The notes below the pieces were generated by a model, which saw only the letters and a program-made list of their open reading frames with translations, searched no databases and had not been told where the DNA came from. 7,635 bases of DNA from Sphingobacterium sp. UBA6711 (GTDB lineage Bacteria; Bacteroidota; Bacteroidia; Sphingobacteriales; Sphingobacteriaceae), in the NCBI GenBank assembly GCA_002454415.1, contig DKIT01000067.1, positions 130,536-138,170 on the forward strand, given 5' to 3'. The first letter of the stretch is position 1. The number at the start of each line of letters is the position of its first letter. The position numbers were made by a program, and so were the translations under genes. Positions 1 to 7,626 of this stretch are shown here, in pieces.

Positions 1-1
1 A

Positions 2-358
2 AGGCTAATCGTTTTTGATTTAGCTGCGGAATTGGAGGAAGTTGCCGCGTTGCATAAAAGGGCAAGTTATTGTTCATTCCCCTTGCTGGATATAGCTGCG
101 ATAAGGGGCGAGGATGCGGAGCGGATATTGGCGGCTCTTGTTGCCAATTATCAGCAATTACAAAAAGATGAAAAGATGATAATACACTGTACGATGGGCT
201 ATAGTCGGAGCATGGTTTTTGCTATTCTGTTGTCGCAAAAAATATTATCTTTAAATTTAAAGGATGCTATAAATCGGGTTAAGTCTAAGAACAAGCATCT
301 GGTGCTGCATAAACATAGTTTATTGTTAATGAAAGTACTGGCTGGGGAAGATAAATAG
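2..358 (+). CDS. C-terminal part of a YnbD-like dual-specificity phosphatase (5' end outside window)
   Basis: This is the 3' end of a gene that enters from the left. The frame is open from base 2, so a TTG at 32 is not needed as a start; residues before it (RLIVFDLAAELEE) fit the interior of a phosphatase domain. The protein-tyrosine/dual-specificity phosphatase signature HCTMGYSRS is intact: nucleophilic Cys at 188-190 and the phosphate-binding Arg at 206-208 (C-x5-R). An upstream FPLLD segment (Asp at 89-91) and the 'DLAAEL' strand match the pattern of these phosphatases. From knowledge of the family, such domains form the C-terminus of YnbD-type membrane proteins carrying an N-terminal PAP2 phosphatase region; that part is not visible here. 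The next gene downstream is a YnbC-like hydrolase/methyltransferase, which supports the assignment. The substrate is unknown; a phosphorylated lipid or head-group intermediate is inferred from context. A stand-alone DSP without PAP2 cannot be excluded. Confidence 0.8.
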   Translation, partial: RLIVFDLAAELEEVAALHKRASYCSFPLLDIAAIRGEDAERILAALVANYQQLQKDEKMIIHCTMGYSRSMVFAILLSQKILSLNLKDAINRVKSKNKHLVLHKHSLLLMKVLAGEDK

Positions 359-616
359 AAGGTCATTTGCATGATCTTTGTTGTGGTAGGGTCATTCAGT
401 GAAAGTTATACATGACATGTGCACGATTTCTGTGATACAGGGACGAATGAGAATAATCCCGAAGGGCTCATTGAAGCTCATCTGGACATTGTATATGATC
501 ACTGAAGTCGCCTAAGGCAGTATAAATGCTTTAAAGAAAGAATAGGTTCACGAATAAACAAAATGCGAAGCATCCAAAATACATTGGATGCCGGCACGAA
601 TGAATAAATTTTAATT
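359..616. other. Intergenic region between the ynbD-like and ynbC-like genes, no recognisable gene
   Basis: These 258 bases separate two co-oriented genes that are usually close together. The longest open stretches are short: about 38 codons on + from a GTG at 399 to a TAA at 513-515, and 29 codons on - from 481 to 392. Neither resembles a family I know or has a convincing translation start. The right half has a small hairpin (570-591) and two similar CACGAAT motifs (549-555 and 595-601). The last bases before 617 are A/T-rich, which is usual before Bacteroidota start codons. I see no clear TAnnTTTG-type promoter. The segment could hold a promoter for the downstream gene or the worn remnant of a lost gene; the sequence does not decide. 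Confidence 0.5.
570..591. repeat. 8-bp perfect inverted repeat (hairpin) upstream of the ynbC-like gene
   Basis: The arms GCATCCAA (570-577) and TTGGATGC (584-591) are perfectly complementary around a 6-base loop. No T-run follows on the + strand, so it is a poor intrinsic terminator for the upstream gene. It sits 25 bases before the ATG at 617, so it would lie in the 5' leader of a transcript reading into that gene. It could be a weak mRNA structure or an operator-like palindrome; function unknown. Confidence 0.45.
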
Positions 617-2320
617 ATGAAATCAGGTTACTTTAAAAGTTTCGATCAAGGCGAATTATTGTATCGCGTTTGGAATTATCAATCAGGTCAGCGAGCACTA
701 ATCGTGTTGCACCGTGGGCATGAGCATTCAGAACGCCTGCAGGAAATGGCTATGGATCCACAGTTTGCCGGATACTCAATTTTTGCATTTGATTTACGTG
801 GACATGGGTATACGAAAGAGCCTGTTTCGCCTATATTTATGGATTATGTGCGGGATTTGGACAGTTTTGTTCATTACATCGCCCGTGAGTATTTAGTTGA
901 TACTAAGGATATTTTTGTTATTGCAAATAGCATTGCGGGTGTTGTTGTCAGTGCTTGGATACATGACTTTGCTCCTGCGATTGCAGGTATTGCGTTGTTG
1001 GCACCTGCTTTTGAAATTAAGTTATATGTGCCACTTGCCAATCAGATGATTGCGTTGGGAACAAAGTTAAAGAAGGATCTGATTATTCAGAGCTATGTTA
1101 AATCGAAAGTATTGACCCATGATGTGGATCAGCAGAAAGCCTATGATTCAGATCCGTTGATTTCCAAGTCCATCAACGGTGCTTTGCTGGTCGATCTATT
1201 GAAGGCTGGCGAGCGTATCGTAGCGGATGCGGCAGCGATTGATATTCCTGTGATTGTTTTGTCTGCTGAGAAAGATTATGTGGTCAAAAATTCCGTGCAG
1301 AAAAAGTTCTTTGTGACGATAGCTTCAAAATTGAAAACCTTTATTACCTTACGTAATTTTTATCATGGAATTCTATTCGAAACCAATCGGCAGAAAGTCT
1401 ATCACTATCTAAGGAATTTCATCGAGAAGGCTTATGCCCGACCACTTCCTGAATTGACACTGGATCCGGATGAATTTTCGGTCAAAGAGTATGAAAACTT
1501 GTACCATAAATTACTTCCGGCTGGTGAAAAGTTGAATTATGCGGTTCAAAAATGGACATTGGGAAAAATTGGTTCATTAAGTCAGGGAATGAACTTAGGT
1601 TTACAGTTCGGTTTTGATTCTGGAATATCATTGGACTACGTCTATCGAAATGAGTCGCATGGGAAAAACCGCTTTGGGCGTATCCTTGATCGCGGCTACC
1701 TGGAAGCTATCGGTTGGAAAGGGATCCGTATTCGGAAACAGCATCTATTGCAGTTGTTGGAAGAGCATATTGCCCAGGTTAAGGCGGCAGGAAGAGCTGT
1801 AAAGATATTGGATATTGCAGGCGGTACTGGAAATTATTTATTTGATATCAAGGAAAAATATCCTGATACTGAAATAGTAATCAATGAATTTCTTTTGTCG
1901 AATATCGCTGTGGGTGAGAAAATTATTCGCAGAAAAGGGCTGCAGGGAATACGTTTTACTAATTACGACTGTTTTGATCGTGCTACGTATACCAAACTAG
2001 AATTTGAACCTAATATTGTCATTATTTCGGGCATCTTCGAGCTTTTTGGCGATAATGAAATGGCAAGTCGGGCTGTACAGGGCGCAACTTCAATCTGTGA
2101 GGCCAATAGTCATTTGGTCTATACTGGTCAGCCCTGGCATCCGCAGTTAAAGATGATTGCTTACGTATTAAACAGCCATCAGAAAAAAGACTGGGTGATG
2201 CGCCGTCGTTCGCAGAAAGAATTGGATCGTCTGATGGCCTATAACGGCGTGGTGAAGGAACGTATGCTTATCGACGATTTCGGGATATTTACAGTTTCTT
2301 CGGGGGCCGTGAAGGGGTAG
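617..2320 (+). CDS. Bifunctional alpha/beta hydrolase / class I SAM-dependent methyltransferase (YnbC-like)
   Basis: The 567-residue protein is a two-domain fusion. Residues about 1-275 form an alpha/beta hydrolase of the serine aminopeptidase/lysophospholipase type (Hydrolase_4-like): HRGHEHS at 32-38, FDLRGHG at 58-64, probable nucleophile Ser105 in IANSIAG, candidate acid Asp220 after strand PVIVLSAEKD, and candidate base His250 in NFYHG. Residues about 290-567 form a methyltransferase of the Methyltransf_20 type: SAM-binding motif I ILDIAGGTGNY (397-407; Asp399, Gly402, Gly403, Gly405), the motif II acid probably Glu424, and a terminal strand GIFTVSS. This order and a length close to E. 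coli YnbC (about 585 residues, from memory) make the family call firm. No signal peptide or membrane segment is seen, so it is probably cytoplasmic. The ATG at 617 follows an A/T-rich leader without Shine-Dalgarno, and homology to YnbC begins almost at once. Paired with the YnbD-like phosphatase upstream, it likely acts on a lipid intermediate (inference); neither the hydrolysed bond nor the methyl acceptor is known to me. Confidence 0.9.
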   Translation: MKSGYFKSFDQGELLYRVWNYQSGQRALIVLHRGHEHSERLQEMAMDPQFAGYSIFAFDLRGHGYTKEPVSPIFMDYVRDLDSFVHYIAREYLVDTKDIFVIANSIAGVVVSAWIHDFAPAIAGIALLAPAFEIKLYVPLANQMIALGTKLKKDLIIQSYVKSKVLTHDVDQQKAYDSDPLISKSINGALLVDLLKAGERIVADAAAIDIPVIVLSAEKDYVVKNSVQKKFFVTIASKLKTFITLRNFYHGILFETNRQKVYHYLRNFIEKAYARPLPELTLDPDEFSVKEYENLYHKLLPAGEKLNYAVQKWTLGKIGSLSQGMNLGLQFGFDSGISLDYVYRNESHGKNRFGRILDRGYLEAIGWKGIRIRKQHLLQLLEEHIAQVKAAGRAVKILDIAGGTGNYLFDIKEKYPDTEIVINEFLLSNIAVGEKIIRRKGLQGIRFTNYDCFDRATYTKLEFEPNIVIISGIFELFGDNEMASRAVQGATSICEANSHLVYTGQPWHPQLKMIAYVLNSHQKKDWVMRRRSQKELDRLMAYNGVVKERMLIDDFGIFTVSSGAVKG

Positions 2321-2445
2321 CGCTGAGTGCAAGTGATCAGAAGAATCTGAGAAAAACATTGTCCAAGTTATTCCATGGAATTGATGTGCGAGATAAAATC
2401 TATAGCGTAGAGGGACGAGTCCAACAGATTATTACGCTGTTTAAA

Positions 2446-2481
2446 TTCTCTCCATTGATCATCAACAATCAATGGAGAGAA
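2446..2481. terminator. Probable bidirectional intrinsic terminator between convergent genes
   Basis: The arms TTCTCTCCATTGAT (2446-2459) and ATCAATGGAGAGAA (2468-2481) are a perfect 14-bp inverted repeat around an 8-base loop. The hairpin lies between the end of the + strand hydrolase/methyltransferase (2320) and the end of the - strand ATPase (2496). On the + strand it is followed by a moderately T-rich stretch (TTTGCTGTTTT at 2487-2497); on the - strand the trailing sequence is A/T-rich but without a strong T-run. Position and stem strength support a shared transcription end, stronger for the + strand. Confidence 0.8.
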
Positions 2482-2495
2482 ATCGATTTGCTGTT

Positions 2496-5400
2496 TTAAT
2501 TCTTATACGCACGAATAGCTTGTATGATACCCTCTAGGTTTTCGTTAAAGTCCAGCAACTGTGCAAAAACTTTATCATCTTTTGCTAAGCCTCCATGTTT
2601 ATTGTTCTTCTGGAAGATCTCTTTGATTTGTTCCCAGCGTTCCTGTTCTATGGGATTGATCAATCCGGCGAGTTCTTTCAGTTTTAATAAATTACTTTCG
2701 GTATCTGCGGTCAGTGTCTGTGATTCGCTCTCATAATGCGCCAGGATAATTTGATCGATTTCCTGCTCGTTCATCATGGGTACTACCTGAGCGACAAGCT
2801 TACTCATATTCCGGTAAGATCCCTGCATTTTGAACGGTGGTTCTGTCCGATAATTGTCCTGCATAGCCGCACTTTGGATATAATTCTGATTGACCTTAAT
2901 AACAACGTTTCTGATCTTTAAGACATGTCGCAGTACAGCGATGAAGTCGTCGACATCCTGCTTCAGATAATTGCCTTCGAGCACTGGAAGCTGGTCCATC
3001 ACCGACTGTGCATAGTTGACCAGTGCATAGAAGTCATTGAACGATTTACTTGCGATCTTTTCCAGGTAGCTGTTTTCAATCGCTGCGTTTTCAATGAGGC
3101 TTAGGTTAAATAAGGCTTCTGTATCGCCGATCACATCTCCCAAGTTGTATACGTCAGCACGGTTGGCAAGCATATCGGGGATCTGAAATTTGGATCCGCT
3201 CTCGGTATATGGGTTTCCGGCCATCACAATGCAGAATCTTTTTCCGCGCAAATCATATGTTTTGCTCTCTCCCTCAAAAATACCGTCGATCTTGCGCTGT
3301 CCATCGGCTAGAGAAATAAACTTTTGTAAGAATTCCGGATTTAAATGTTGGATGTCGTCCAGATAGAGCATCACATTGTCGGCCATTTCAAAGGCGAGAT
3401 TGATCTTCTTAAGTTCCTCCCGTTCTCCCGAGGTCTTTGCTTCAATAGGGTCAATCGAAGTGATGGAATGTCCGATTGTAGGTCCATTGATCTTAACGAA
3501 ATGCAATCCCATGGTTTTGGCTAGATATTCCATTAATGTTGTTTTCCCGTAGCCAGGGGGGGAGATGAGGAGCAACATGCCCATTCGTGCAGTACGTTTA
3601 TTGTCGCCGGCAGCTCCCAGCTGTTTGGCCAAGTTATTCCCGATCAAGGGAAAGTAAACTTCGTTGATCAATTTGTTGCGGACGAAGGATGTTAATACCT
3701 TTGGTTCAAAATCGCCTATTTTTAATTCTTTCGCATATGTCTTCCCAAGTTGTTCTTTCAATGAACTGAATTCTTGAAAACGCGGGACATTCAATTCGGT
3801 GAATGTTGTCAGTCGATGCAGAAATTCATGGTATTGAATCTGTTCTTCACCATTGTTCAAAATCGCATGATTTCCCTTTAATCCTTGGATGAGTGCAGTG
3901 TCTTTTGCAATGATCAATTGGTATTCATCTTTTGGATAAAGTAAAGTGACGGCAGTTTCTTCGCTATATTTTCGAAAGGTATCATAATCACTGTTCTCGT
4001 CGATAAAAGAATTTAGCCAATTCAACGTCAAATAGAAGCGGTCTAAGAGATTAAATTGGGTGTTCTGAATATCTGCTTCAAACAGTTTGAAGCTCTTTTT
4101 GTTTTCCAGTAGCCTAATGAAAGCCTTCTTTAGTTCATCAGATTGTTCACTGACGACAAATTTGCTGTAACGTGTGAAAGTCTGGAAAAGATAGCTTGCG
4201 ATTTCTTGTGCGTTAATTGTCGAGCGATCCAAATGGGTATCCCAGTTGTCGAATAATTTTGTGAGCTCGTCGACGACAGATTGGTAGCGTGTCGAATTTG
4301 GAAAAGTTTTTAATACCGCATGCGTAGACAGGATCAGGGCCTGCTGTTTTTCCTGCTGCTCTTTAGGCAGTGAATGCCAAAAAAGCTGTGCCATGGCACG
4401 TAGGTGAGCATTATAACGTAAAAAATCGAGCTTGGTATCGAGTTGTTTAAGGGTCTCGTAGATCGATAAGGCATCAAAATTATGTACTCCTTTTACGTAT
4501 CCTTCGGGATAACTTTGCTCGATAGTCTGATTGATAAATAGGTTAGCATCAAAATCCTGCTGCTCTTTTGAGGCAATGAATGTTTTGTAAGCCAAATATT
4601 CGGCACGATATACTTCTTTGTTTTCTGAAATGAGCTCCTGATCCCAGATGTCTTTAAAATCTTCAATCTGGGTGCCAGCCACTTTTTGGTAGAAGCTAGT
4701 TCCTGTAAGATGAAAGTACAGTTCATCATTTTTGCGCACGAGTGTCAAACTGAGCGATTGGTTGTTGACAGCAAATTTGTGCTTTCCCAAGGCGATGATA
4801 TTCTCTCCATCAACAAAAAGATCATTCTTGTCCCTTAAAATGCGCAGCGCATCCTCTTGCGCTTTTTTGAGCAAGTTTTCCAGATTTTCTGCTTTTGAGA
4901 CATCGTTTAGTGTTTTCAGTTCTTGTACCAGCTGTCTGATCTTGTCAATCATCAAGTCCGAGGCAAAAAAGCTTAGGATTTCCTCACGTGCCGCAAATGT
5001 CTTTGATTTATTTTCGATGTTTTTTAATACCCGAAGCCCAATTTGTTCGAGGGAAGAAGTACGTTTGTTAATCTGCTCAACGATCTGTTCTCGACGGGAA
5101 TTGAAGGCTTTGATTACTTCATCGCGTTTATCGGCAATCTTTAAAGCGAAGTCCTCAAACTCAGAAAATTTACTTTCGAGTTCTTCAAGCTGAACGATAA
5201 CCTTGGTATAATACTCATCTACTTTCTCGGTAGTTGTAGAAAGTTCAAGATAATTCGTGACAGACTGTTCCAGTAATGTCAGTTGCGCAGAGAATTCTGC
5301 GATGGCTTCTGTACTTTTTAGTGAGTTGAGCTTACGTGTAAGTTGTGCTCTAACTTCGTTCAGCGACGAGAAAATCACCGAGATTTTTTCAATGATTTTG

Positions 5401-7337
5401 GTTGTTTGGGTGGAATCGTCGATCTTTAAACTGTTTAGGATATCGATCAGTAACTCCAATTCACTCGATATAGCCAAATTGGCTTCCTCGATCGCTTTAG
5501 CGTCATAGACTTTGACAATTGCTGAGACGTTGTTTTTTTGCTGTTCAACTTTTTGCTCGTAGGGCAGAAGAGCTTCATCGCGCAATAAAAAAGCAATCGT
5601 TTTCTCAGCGAGCTCGGTAGTAATAGACTGCAGTTTTTCGAGCAGGCTGTCGATTCTGACAGTGTCAATATACTTGACATTTTTGAGATCAATGATTTCC
5701 CCTTGCAACCGACGTGAATCGGCAAGTTGATGGACCAACTGGTCCAGCTTTTCGACAACTATACTGTTGATGGAAAAGGTAAGCTCCTCCATGTTCTTCT
5801 CTGCATCGGCATTGAGCTCAGCGGCATGCTTGCGTTGGGCCTGTACCTTTACAAACTCGTCAATCGCTGTATTCGCAACCTCTTTGATCTGAATTAGGGG
5901 TTGGCCCAGATTTAATAGGGCATCGTCTTTTATCCAAAAATAGGAATCTAGCAGCCCGGTTGATTTTTTGAGGATGTCTTCATATAGGCCTTCATAACTA
6001 TCCTCTTTATTGATAAGTTGTATCACTTCTTGGCATTCCGCCATGGCTTGCACGATCTGCTTATTACCGACTTTATAGAGCGGGTCATCCTTTTTCTGTT
6101 CATTCTCTTTGAGCATGGCCATGTATGGGGTTTCCCAAATCTGAACTTGATGGTGTCTGGTCGCTTCGGCTTCTGTACGGAAATAGATTAAACTACCATC
6201 TTTAAATAGCGTGAAACCATTGCACACGATCGGCGTTTCAACAATCTGCTGAATAATATTGTAAGAAAGTAGTATATAGGTGTTAGTTTCTTCTTGGCAA
6301 AAGATATAAAAAAAGTCTTCTCCGTTTGGAGATGCTATTCGACGAAGAAAGCTAACCTGATCGAATTGTACATCAAATACTTTGTGAGTGCCATTCTGCA
6401 GGTAGTAGCCATTGGAGAAAATAATTCCTTGATTGTCGGGCAGCAAAATGGCTGATTCATTCAGTGATTTAAGATTGATAACCTCTTTGGTACGTAGATT
6501 ATAAATAAATGCCCGGAAATCTTCTTGATAAGGCTTGACACGTACGGCAATTAGATTGCCAAGGTCAGCATAATAGTAATCGGCATCATCCAGCTGCTGA
6601 TCCGCATTTACAACTTTCTCGGAGTAGATCCCTTGACCACTATCTGTATTGTTTTCGATCTTGAAGGTAATATCGCCATTGATAGCTTCGATGAAGATCT
6701 TGTCTAAAATAGAAATATGGGGATGTTTGCCCAGGCGACGGTCTTCGAGACCTGTCTTGGTCCAACTAAACTCAAATTGGTTGGGTAGTTTGGCTTCATG
6801 AATACTACGGTCATCTTGATATTGAAGCCTTCCATCTTTGATCAACCATTTGAATGCTTTCAGATCAGCAGGGTTTTTACTGGTCTGAAAGATCATGTAA
6901 AGGTAGTTCTCCGTGCGGCGGAATTTGGAAAAGATGGAGTCCCGATAGTATTTATAGAGATTTTGATAATCACTGATAAAATTGGGATCATTGATTAGTT
7001 CGAGTGATTGGGGTATAAACTGGTTATTTTCAAATGTATATATACTGAAAACATCATCAAGTTTAATTTCGGTACGTAGTCCAAAATGGACATTGTAGCC
7101 AAATATACATAGATTGTCCAGCGCTAAAATTCCGCGGGCAACACAATTATTTTCTGTTGTGATCCGCTGATTGGCCTTGAGCACAAAACTAGTCGAATTA
7201 AAGACTTCTTTGCGTGCTTCGTTGAGCTGCTGGAGTTTAGTAGAAAGCTCTTCTTTTTGTGTAAATAGTCGCTTTCGGATAATCTCGTATGTACCTTGAT
7301 CAAGGGAGTCGTTCTGATTTATTACGTTTTCTGCCAT
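2496..7337 (-). CDS. Giant AAA+ ATPase of the DUF3686 'DNA repair ATPase' family
   Basis: The 1613-residue protein has several regions. Residues 1-50 contain a short heptad-like helix. About 50-430 is beta-rich with repeated strand blocks including RRIASPNGEDFFYIF, consistent with the DUF3686 region and suggestive of a beta-propeller. About 440-830 is a long Glu/Lys/Leu-rich coiled coil. About 835-920 is a beta domain with FAVNNQSLSLTLV, FHLTGTSFY and SENKEVYRAEYLA, which I recall as conserved in this family. A helical region follows, then a C-terminal AAA+ module. The AAA+ landmarks are Walker A SPPGYGKTT (Lys1265), Walker B LYLDD (Asp1327, Asp1328), a sensor-1-like Asn1375 in MAGNP, a candidate arginine finger Arg1393 in ANRAD, and a candidate sensor 2 GSYRNM (Arg1509). 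No signal peptide or membrane span is evident, so it is probably cytoplasmic. The reading frame is unbroken. The ATG at 7337 follows the upstream ORF by 22 bases, indicating cotranscription. The repair role is a database family label; motor, remodelling or membrane-linked stress functions are equally possible. Confidence 0.88.
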   Translation of the reverse strand: MAENVINQNDSLDQGTYEIIRKRLFTQKEELSTKLQQLNEARKEVFNSTSFVLKANQRITTENNCVARGILALDNLCIFGYNVHFGLRTEIKLDDVFSIYTFENNQFIPQSLELINDPNFISDYQNLYKYYRDSIFSKFRRTENYLYMIFQTSKNPADLKAFKWLIKDGRLQYQDDRSIHEAKLPNQFEFSWTKTGLEDRRLGKHPHISILDKIFIEAINGDITFKIENNTDSGQGIYSEKVVNADQQLDDADYYYADLGNLIAVRVKPYQEDFRAFIYNLRTKEVINLKSLNESAILLPDNQGIIFSNGYYLQNGTHKVFDVQFDQVSFLRRIASPNGEDFFYIFCQEETNTYILLSYNIIQQIVETPIVCNGFTLFKDGSLIYFRTEAEATRHHQVQIWETPYMAMLKENEQKKDDPLYKVGNKQIVQAMAECQEVIQLINKEDSYEGLYEDILKKSTGLLDSYFWIKDDALLNLGQPLIQIKEVANTAIDEFVKVQAQRKHAAELNADAEKNMEELTFSINSIVVEKLDQLVHQLADSRRLQGEIIDLKNVKYIDTVRIDSLLEKLQSITTELAEKTIAFLLRDEALLPYEQKVEQQKNNVSAIVKVYDAKAIEEANLAISSELELLIDILNSLKIDDSTQTTKIIEKISVIFSSLNEVRAQLTRKLNSLKSTEAIAEFSAQLTLLEQSVTNYLELSTTTEKVDEYYTKVIVQLEELESKFSEFEDFALKIADKRDEVIKAFNSRREQIVEQINKRTSSLEQIGLRVLKNIENKSKTFAAREEILSFFASDLMIDKIRQLVQELKTLNDVSKAENLENLLKKAQEDALRILRDKNDLFVDGENIIALGKHKFAVNNQSLSLTLVRKNDELYFHLTGTSFYQKVAGTQIEDFKDIWDQELISENKEVYRAEYLAYKTFIASKEQQDFDANLFINQTIEQSYPEGYVKGVHNFDALSIYETLKQLDTKLDFLRYNAHLRAMAQLFWHSLPKEQQEKQQALILSTHAVLKTFPNSTRYQSVVDELTKLFDNWDTHLDRSTINAQEIASYLFQTFTRYSKFVVSEQSDELKKAFIRLLENKKSFKLFEADIQNTQFNLLDRFYLTLNWLNSFIDENSDYDTFRKYSEETAVTLLYPKDEYQLIIAKDTALIQGLKGNHAILNNGEEQIQYHEFLHRLTTFTELNVPRFQEFSSLKEQLGKTYAKELKIGDFEPKVLTSFVRNKLINEVYFPLIGNNLAKQLGAAGDNKRTARMGMLLLISPPGYGKTTLMEYLAKTMGLHFVKINGPTIGHSITSIDPIEAKTSGEREELKKINLAFEMADNVMLYLDDIQHLNPEFLQKFISLADGQRKIDGIFEGESKTYDLRGKRFCIVMAGNPYTESGSKFQIPDMLANRADVYNLGDVIGDTEALFNLSLIENAAIENSYLEKIASKSFNDFYALVNYAQSVMDQLPVLEGNYLKQDVDDFIAVLRHVLKIRNVVIKVNQNYIQSAAMQDNYRTEPPFKMQGSYRNMSKLVAQVVPMMNEQEIDQIILAHYESESQTLTADTESNLLKLKELAGLINPIEQERWEQIKEIFQKNNKHGGLAKDDKVFAQLLDFNENLEGIIQAIRAYKN

Positions 7338-7359
7338 AAGTTTCAGCTTGTTCTTTCGC

Positions 7360-7626
7360 TTATTTCACTTTATTGAATGTTAACTCTTGACCATTTTGAT
7401 ACAAGGTCAATGCGGAAATCTCATCATTTTCTTCGCTGAATTTCAGCTCGGCTTTTACCGCAGTATAAAATAATTCCAAATCATTTTTGGGATAGACCTC
7501 AATGGCTGATTGTCCGGATAGTTGCGCAAATAGATTGCCATTATCATCTGCTGTAATTTTAAATTTCAGTTCAGGATTTTTCGTGTATTCGAATGTTCCC
7601 AATAGCTGTTTTACCTGGAATTCCAT
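7360..7626 (-). CDS. Small DUF3471-like beta-rich protein, or C-terminal end of a larger one
   Basis: From an ATG at 7626 this reads 88 residues. The pattern resembles DUF3471, a small beta domain often found at the C-terminus of beta-lactamase-like serine hydrolases: LLGTFEY near the start, then DDNGNLFAQLSGQ, then YPKNDLELFY and a final LTLYQNGQELTFNK strand. There is no signal peptide, membrane segment or catalytic motif in the visible part. The start is uncertain: the frame remains open through the three upstream codons (Arg-Lys-Leu) to the window edge, so a longer protein with this as its tail is possible. The bases just before the ATG (GTAAATTA) resemble the A/T-rich leaders seen elsewhere in the window, which favours a stand-alone gene slightly. 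Its stop lies 22 bases before the ATPase start on the same strand, so the two are probably cotranscribed and perhaps functionally linked. Confidence 0.65.
   Translation of the reverse strand: MEFQVKQLLGTFEYTKNPELKFKITADDNGNLFAQLSGQSAIEVYPKNDLELFYTAVKAELKFSEENDEISALTLYQNGQELTFNKVK

Noticed and set aside
32..34. TTG as the start of the first + strand gene
   Set aside because: The frame is open upstream to base 2 and the preceding residues fit the phosphatase domain, so the gene is truncated by the window and does not start here.
371..515. Possible small or decayed gene in the intergenic gap (14 codons from 371 followed by a shifted frame to 515)
   Set aside because: No recognisable family, no good start signal and stops in each frame; cannot be supported from sequence alone.
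549..601. Repeated CACGAAT motifs as a CRISPR or iteron array
   Set aside because: Only two clear 7-base copies; too short and too few for an array or an origin.
2168..2359. 63-codon - strand open frame across the end of the hydrolase/methyltransferase gene
   Set aside because: His-rich translation without domain features, antisense to the conserved methyltransferase C-terminus.
2524..2921. Two + strand open frames of 70 and 61 codons
   Set aside because: They overlap the conserved C-terminal part of the ATPase on the opposite strand and show no family resemblance.
4732..5193. 153-codon open frame on + strand inside the ATPase gene
   Set aside because: Serine/leucine-rich translation with no recognisable domain; it is antisense to the coiled-coil part of the ATPase, whose codon bias creates long open antisense frames.
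5257..5508. 83-codon + strand open frame
   Set aside because: Antisense shadow of the coiled-coil region; same Ser-rich low-information composition.
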